From contig CANHON010000123.1 of NCBI GenBank assembly GCA_947462115.1, positions 1-11,579 on the forward strand: DNA of 11,579 nt, given 5' to 3'. Within the stretch, counting starts at the first letter, position 1. Each line of letters starts with the position of its first letter. This stretch comes from Deltaproteobacteria bacterium. Its GTDB lineage: Bacteria > Myxococcota_A > UBA796 > UBA2385. The notes beneath the pieces are model-generated. The model did not search any database. It worked only from the letters and a program-made list of their open reading frames with translations, and was not told the origin of the DNA. Shown here piece after piece: positions 7,751 through 11,579 of this stretch. A program made the translations under genes and the position numbers.

Positions 7751-8416
7751 TCACTGCGGTGGCGCCCCGGCCGGCGCCTCGCCGCCAAAGTACAGGAAGG
7801 GCGGGAGCGGCCGCAAGCCGGCTTGCCCGAAGGCGCCGCGGTAGGGCTCCAAGGCCTGCTTCACGGCGGGGTCGGCCAGCGAGCAGCTGCCGGCGAGCAC
7901 CGCCGTGCGCGCCTCGGGGGTCAGCGGGGAGCCGGCGTTGGCGGCCGCGAGTTTTGAATCGACGAGGGTGAGGAAGCGCTCGAGCGTGGGGCAGGCATCG
8001 GCCTCCGCGCCCTTCCAGTCCGGCATGCCGGCGATCGGGAACAGGTCTTCGGCGCTGTAGCCGGGCGGAGGCGCCGCGCCGCCTTCAGGCAAGCCGGGCG
8101 GCGGCGGGGCCCCGGTGGCGCCGTTGAGCGCGCCGCCCGCGCCAGGCGCGCCCATCCCAGCGGCGCCGCCCGCCGGCCCGCCCATGCCCGCTTCGCCCGG
8201 ACCGCCCATGCCGGGGCCGCCCATGCCCGGGCCGCCCATGCCGGGCCCGCCCATGCCGGGGCCGCCGATCGCCGGGCCGCCCATGCCGGGGCCGCCGGTC
8301 GGGCCGGTCAGCGCGGCGAGCTGCGCGTCGGTGGTGTCGGTCAAGCGCCAGCCGATGAAGCCGAGGTTGAGCACCACCAAGCCGGCGATGATCCCTTGCT
8401 GGAATCGAGAGGACAC
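7751..8416 (-). CDS. Membrane-anchored GGPGM-repeat protein, function unknown
   Basis: A 221-residue protein I do not recognise. Residues 8-23 (GIIAGLVVLNLGFIGW) form one hydrophobic segment with a short Arg/Gln N-terminus, which suggests an uncleaved anchor with the rest outside the cytoplasmic membrane. A short TDTTDAQLAAL stretch is followed by seven GGPGM-type pentapeptides (41-75), a Gly/Ala/Pro-rich stretch (76-120) and a compact C-terminal region (121-221) with two cysteines (142 and 178) that could pair. The start is GTG at 8416, supported by GGAGG on the minus strand (8421-8425) with a 4-base spacer. It is first in the leftward operon with the two GT-C-type proteins, so it may be an accessory or a scaffold for them. 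That is inference from position only. The repeat resembles flexible or elastic linkers and gives no enzymatic clue. Confidence 0.78.
   Translation of the reverse strand: MSSRFQQGIIAGLVVLNLGFIGWRLTDTTDAQLAALTGPTGGPGMGGPAIGGPGMGGPGMGGPGMGGPGMGGPGEAGMGGPAGGAAGMGAPGAGGALNGATGAPPPPGLPEGGAAPPPGYSAEDLFPIAGMPDWKGAEADACPTLERFLTLVDSKLAAANAGSPLTPEARTAVLAGSCSLADPAVKQALEPYRGAFGQAGLRPLPPFLYFGGEAPAGAPPQ
8202..8291 (-). repeat. Tandem 15-base repeat encoding GGPGM units
   Basis: Six contiguous 15-base units read on the plus strand as CCGCCCATGCCGGGG with small changes (starts at 8202, 8217, 8232, 8247, 8262 and 8277); the unit at 8262 is the most diverged (Pro-Ala-Ile instead of Pro-Gly-Met). Each encodes one pentapeptide of the GGPGM array in the minus-strand gene. 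Near-identity at DNA level, including the third codon bases, points to recent expansion by slippage. Confidence 0.9.
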
Positions 8417-8767
8417 GTTCCCTCCGTGGGCCGCTGCGCGAAGGCAGGGTTGAGGTTGCCGTGATGCACGGTATTCTCATCAAACATCTGCCGGACCCGC
8501 CGGCTCCAGCCCGGACCATAGCACCCGATCGGCCCCGAGGGGAGGGGCGCCGCCGGAAAAGGTGCACGAGGAGCCAACCTGCGCCTTGAGCTTGGGGCCA
8601 CGGCAGAGTACGAGCCGCGGCTGGCCCCGCCCTGGCCGCTTCGGCGCGCTCGGCCATCGCCCAGCTGAAAGAATCTTCTTGGCCGCACGCCCATCGCTTC
8701 TGGTACTGTCGAGGGGCAACCTCTCGTCCTCGCGCGGCCCAGCCCCGTCGCCCCCGTGGAGTTCCCT
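8417..8767. promoter_or_regulatory. Divergent control region between the glycosyltransferase operon and lipoprotein B
   Basis: No gene is visible in these 351 bases, which separate two divergent transcription units. The word GGCAACCTC occurs once in each outgoing leader: on the plus strand at 8715-8723 (45 bases before the ATG at 8768) and on the minus strand at 8460-8452 (36 bases before the GTG at 8416). Each copy is preceded by a -10-like TAC(C/T)GT: plus 8704-8709, minus 8473-8468. The plus one has a weak TTGGCC at 8679-8684 (19-base spacing); no -35 was found for the other. A small dyad CCGTG-ATG-CACGG lies at 8459-8471. GCACC (8521-8525) and GGTGC (8561-8565) enclose a GC hairpin. Promoter calls are weak; the mirrored word is seen directly. 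Confidence 0.45.
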
Positions 8768-11293
8768 ATGCGCCGCTTTCTCCTGACCGCACTGCTGCCC
8801 GTCCTGGCCTTCGGCTGTAACGGCGACATCAAGGGTGTCGAGGGGCAGGTCGACTCCGGCGTAGGCGCCCAGGTAGACGAAGACGGCGACAACGACGGCT
8901 TCAACGCCCAAGATGACTGCAACGACGGGGACGCGGCCGTCCGCCCCGGCGCGGTCGAGCTCTGCGATGGCATCGACAACAACTGCGATGGCGTGGTCGA
9001 TGAGGGCGTGTCCGTCACCTACTACGAGGACGCCGACACCGACGGCTACGGCAACCCCGAGACCGCCCAGGCCGCCTGTGAGCGTCCGGATGGCTTCGTG
9101 CCCAACGGCAGCGACTGCGACGACACCAGCGCCGCGGCCTTCCCCAGCGGGGTCGAGGTCTGCGACGGCTACGACAACGACTGTGACGGCACCGTAGACG
9201 AGGAGCTGCTCACCACCTACTACCAGGACCTCGACGGCGACACCTTCGGCGATCCCAGCACCGGCGCCGATCTCTGTGAGGCCCCGGTCGGCTTCGTGGC
9301 CGATGGCAGCGACTGCAACGACAGCAGCGCCATCTCCTTCCCCGGCGCCGCCGAGGTCTGCGACGAGCTCGACAACGACTGCGACGGCGACATCGACGAA
9401 GACGCGACCAACATCTACTACGCCGACACGGACGGCGATGGCCACGGCGATCTCTCGCGCTCCATCGAGGCCTGCGTCCTGCCCGAGGGCTACACGCTCA
9501 GCCCCACCGACTGCGACGACGCCGACCCCCTGCAGAACCCCGATCAGCCCGAGCTCTGCAACACCGAAGACGACGACTGCGACGGCACCATCGACGAGCC
9601 GGACGCCATCGACGCCTCCACCTGGTACGCCGACACCGACACCGACACCTACGGCGATCTCGCCGCGCCCACCAACGCCTGCGCGCAGCCCCCGGGCTTC
9701 GTGGCCGACAGCCGCGACTGCGACGACACCAACGCCGCGCAGTACCCGGCGGCGCCCGAATACTGCAACACCGAAGACGACGACTGCGACGGCGCGATCG
9801 ACGAAGAGGACGCGGTTGACCCCCGCACCTGGTACGCCGACGCCGACAGCGACACCTTCGGCGACCCCGCCGTCACCGCCACCGCCTGCAACCCGGCCGC
9901 GGGCTACGTCGGCGACAACACCGACTGCGACGACGCCCGCGCCGCCACCCACCCCGGCGCCGACGAGTACTGCAACACCCTCGACGACGACTGCGACGGC
10001 ACCATCGACGAGGACGACGCCGTGGACGCGGTCGCGCTCGCCGACGACAACGACGGCGACGGCTTTGGCGCGGTGGGCTCCACCCACCCGTCTTGCGACG
10101 GCGTAGACAACGAGCTCGACTGCAACGACGCCGACCTCACCGAGCCCCTCGTGGTGGACGGCGTCTACGGCTCGGCCTCCGGCGACGGCAGCAGCGCCAG
10201 CCCCCTCGACACCATCCAGGCCGGCATCGACGCCGCCAACGAGTGCGTGGTCGTCTTCCCCGGCACCTACGTCGAGGCCATCGACTTCGGCGGCGCCACG
10301 CTCATCGTCGAGTCCAGCGAGGGCGCGGCGGTCACCACCATCAACGCCTCGGGCCTCGGCACGGCGGCGGTCAGCTTCACCAGCGGCGAGGGCGCCGACA
10401 GCGTGCTGCGCGGCTTCACGATCACCGGCGGCGACGGCCACTCCGAGACCATCGACACCCCCCGCACCTGCGACTCGCCCGAGCTCTGCCGCGAGTACAC
10501 CACGACCTACTGCGGCGGCGGCGTCTACATCGAGTCCTCGGACCCGACCCTCGAGGGCCTGGTCATTGAGGACAACGTCCTCGTCGAGTCGAGCTCCACC
10601 GAGGTCGATGACGACCTCTACGAGGTCTACTCCTTCGGCGGCGGCGTCTGCATCATCGACTCCTCGGCCGACATCTCCGACACCGTCATCGAGGGCAACT
10701 TCGCGGACCAGGGCGGCGGCATCTGGGTGGACGAGACCTCCTCGGTCAGCTTCTCGCACATCGAGCTCTACGACAACACCGCCGCCGACGGCGCGGGCGT
10801 CGAGGTCGATGGCGGCAGCTTCACGCTGAGCAACAGCATCTCGGCCTACAACACCGCCGATGACGTGGGCGGCGCCTTCTACATCATCGACGGCGGCTTC
10901 ACGGCCACCAACATCGTGGCGGCCTACGACGCGGCCACCACCGGCGGCGAGCTCGCCCTGGCTGGCGCCGGCACGGGCACCGTGATGAACAGCATCCTGG
11001 CCTACGCCGCGGGCGGCGAGGGCGTGGCGGCCCCCGCCGGCACCACCTTCACCGGAACTTACAACAACGTGTTCGGCAACATCGACGGCGAGTACACCGG
11101 CACCACCGACCCCACGGGCTCGCTCGGCAACCTCTCGGTCGCCCCGCGCTTCCGCAGCGCCGCCACCCGCGACTTCACGCTGCTGCCGGCCAGCCCCAGC
11201 ATCAACGCCGGCGACCCCGACGTCCTCTACAACGACGTGGACGGCAGCCGCAACAACCAGGGCGCCTACGGCGGCCCCAGCGGCACCTGGTAA
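8768..11293 (+). CDS. Lipoprotein B: six-and-a-half MopE-like modules plus right-handed beta-helix
   Basis: An 841-residue predicted surface lipoprotein. ATG at 8768 is chosen over the in-frame GTG at 8756 because GGAG (8758-8761) sits 6 bases before it and the signal then reads MRRFLLTALLPVLAFGC, with Cys17 as the likely lipid site (Phe at -2 is atypical). Residues 37-416 carry six full Asp/Cys modules of the MopE type (DxDxDG(F/Y/H)G, DC(D/N)D, C(D/N)xxD(N/D)(N/D)CDGxxDE), each later one with four cysteines. A seventh half-module (425-455) leads directly into a beta-helix (about 467-841) with a CGGGVY rung, FGGGVC rung and the ending SPSINAGDPDVLYNDVDGSR (804-823 approx.) GAYGG. Acidic loops of this type bind Ca or Cu in known relatives; the ion here is unknown. 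Lys occurs only once (residue 22). It is a paralogue of the gene at 2019, is transcribed divergently from the GT-C operon and ends at a strong terminator. It is likely displayed on the outer membrane surface. Confidence 0.93.
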   Translation: MRRFLLTALLPVLAFGCNGDIKGVEGQVDSGVGAQVDEDGDNDGFNAQDDCNDGDAAVRPGAVELCDGIDNNCDGVVDEGVSVTYYEDADTDGYGNPETAQAACERPDGFVPNGSDCDDTSAAAFPSGVEVCDGYDNDCDGTVDEELLTTYYQDLDGDTFGDPSTGADLCEAPVGFVADGSDCNDSSAISFPGAAEVCDELDNDCDGDIDEDATNIYYADTDGDGHGDLSRSIEACVLPEGYTLSPTDCDDADPLQNPDQPELCNTEDDDCDGTIDEPDAIDASTWYADTDTDTYGDLAAPTNACAQPPGFVADSRDCDDTNAAQYPAAPEYCNTEDDDCDGAIDEEDAVDPRTWYADADSDTFGDPAVTATACNPAAGYVGDNTDCDDARAATHPGADEYCNTLDDDCDGTIDEDDAVDAVALADDNDGDGFGAVGSTHPSCDGVDNELDCNDADLTEPLVVDGVYGSASGDGSSASPLDTIQAGIDAANECVVVFPGTYVEAIDFGGATLIVESSEGAAVTTINASGLGTAAVSFTSGEGADSVLRGFTITGGDGHSETIDTPRTCDSPELCREYTTTYCGGGVYIESSDPTLEGLVIEDNVLVESSSTEVDDDLYEVYSFGGGVCIIDSSADISDTVIEGNFADQGGGIWVDETSSVSFSHIELYDNTAADGAGVEVDGGSFTLSNSISAYNTADDVGGAFYIIDGGFTATNIVAAYDAATTGGELALAGAGTGTVMNSILAYAAGGEGVAAPAGTTFTGTYNNVFGNIDGEYTGTTDPTGSLGNLSVAPRFRSAATRDFTLLPASPSINAGDPDVLYNDVDGSRNNQGAYGGPSGTW
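8876..10132 (+). repeat. Coding repeat: MopE-like modules of lipoprotein B
   Basis: Six full modules and one half-module, measured between successive C(D/N)xxD..CDG cores. The first three intervals are 66 residues (198 bases) and the next two are 69 (207 bases); the extra three residues sit in the linker after the DE (DAI or DAV). Modules 4 and 5 share an identical 31-base stretch (9556-9586 and 9763-9793) over the CNTEDDDCDG core, and module 6 differs there by one residue (CNTLDDDCDG). This indicates that the 3' modules are the most recently duplicated. Confidence 0.88.
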
Positions 11294-11319
11294 GCCCGGA
11301 GCCTCCCCCGACTCCGCCG

Positions 11320-11357
11320 CAGCGCGCCCCTCAAAAAGGCGCGCTGTGCGCTTTTTT
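11320..11357 (+). terminator. Rho-independent terminator of lipoprotein B
   Basis: It begins 26 bases after the TAA stop. CAGCGCGCC (11320-11328) and GGCGCGCTG (11338-11346) form a perfect 9-bp stem around a loop containing five A. The T6 run follows at 11352-11357, after five spacer bases. A second, exclusive fold pairs AAAAAGGCGC (11333-11342) with GCGCTTTTTT (11348-11357), ten pairs with one G-U and a GCTGT loop. That places the T run in the stem foot, as in classic A-tract/T-tract terminators that can work from both sides. Confidence 0.82.
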
Positions 11358-11579
11358 GGCCCTGGCGGGCGCCCTAGGCCGCCCCTCCGCGCTCGCCCGC
11401 CGGGCCCGTCGTCAGCCGCAGCCCGCGGCCATCGCCGCGGCCCCGCGTCTGCCGCCGCGCGGGCTCGGTCGCCGGCAGACGCCGGCGACCCGGGCTGCGC
11501 CCGGCACTCCGGTCCGCCGGGCGCGTCGTGGTGAGGTGTTCTCCCTAAGGAATACACCGATTTTGCAGGCCGAGCTCGC
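11358..11579. other. Gene-free tail with a chain of GC hairpins and an edge palindrome
   Basis: No credible gene was seen in this stretch. Successive perfect or near-perfect inverted repeats are present: an 11-bp stem CCTGGCGGGCG (11361-11371) with CGCCCGCCGGG (11394-11404, one wobble), CCGCGGC/GCCGCGG (11423-11440, loop CATC), GGTCGCCGGC/GCCGGCGACC (11467-11490, loop AGAC) and CCGGGC/GCCCGG (11490-11504). An AT-richer imperfect palindrome, GGTGTTCTCC and GGAATACACC around CTAA, lies at 11535-11558 and may belong to the control region of the next gene off the right edge. Very high GC makes chance hairpins common, so a structured RNA is only a possibility. Confidence 0.5.

Noticed and set aside
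3825..7957. Long plus-strand frames opposite the leftward operon (754 and 725 codons)
   Set aside because: Their products are Gln/Gly/Arg-rich with no hydrophobic or domain pattern. The minus strand gives orderly membrane segments, ribosome sites and an ATGA overlap.
8876..10132. Regularly spaced repeats resembling a CRISPR array
   Set aside because: The units are 198-207 bases, in frame, degenerate at DNA level and encode Asp/Cys modules. There are no unique spacers.
11346..11534. 62-codon plus-strand frame after lipoprotein B
   Set aside because: It begins inside the terminator stem, has no ribosome site and runs through the hairpin chain.
8480..11557. Uninterrupted 1025-codon reading frame on the minus strand, antisense to lipoprotein B
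   Set aside because: Its translation is a Val/Ala/Gly mirror of the Asp-rich repeats (GTC and GCC complement GAC and GGC). It has no signal, domain or ribosome site, while the plus-strand gene has all three.

Overview
The window is very GC-rich DNA with tightly packed genes and several predicted lipoproteins. Two of these carry MopE-type Asp/Cys metal-binding motifs fused to a right-handed beta-helix. High GC together with many such 'DCDG' surface lipoproteins is typical of Myxococcota and related former Deltaproteobacteria, and I infer that kind of organism. No rRNA or marker gene here proves it.

Layout. (1) 1-1344, minus: the N-terminal 448 residues of a GH92 family alpha-mannosidase lipoprotein, cut by the left edge. 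(2) 1345-1607: divergent control region with an array of alternating half-sites. (3) 1608-1919, plus: a small single-domain rhodanese. (4) 2019-3650, plus: lipoprotein A, with one and a half MopE-like modules, a poly-Gly linker and a beta-helix. (5) 3717-8416, minus: a probable three-gene operon, transcribed from 8416 leftward. It encodes a membrane-anchored GGPGM-repeat protein, a GT39-like polytopic membrane protein and a GT-C-like polytopic membrane protein; the last two overlap by ATGA. (6) 8417-8767: a 351-base divergent promoter region in which both outgoing leaders carry the same GGCAACCTC element. (7) 8768-11293, plus: lipoprotein B, a larger paralogue of A with six and a half MopE-like modules. 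(8) 11294-11579: a strong intrinsic terminator, then a chain of GC hairpins and a palindrome, with no visible gene.

How the parts may fit together (inference): A and B share one beta-helix scaffold, with the same cysteine spacing and the same C-terminal motif, but carry very different numbers of acidic Cys-paired modules. They flank a membrane glycosyltransferase-like operon, and the operon and B diverge from a shared control region. One reading is an envelope surface system: Ca- or metal-binding beta-helix lipoproteins, plus membrane enzymes that make or attach a glycan. The GH92 lipoprotein and the rhodanese look like separate cell-envelope and sulfur or redox housekeeping genes. No mobile element, CRISPR array, tRNA or rRNA was seen.
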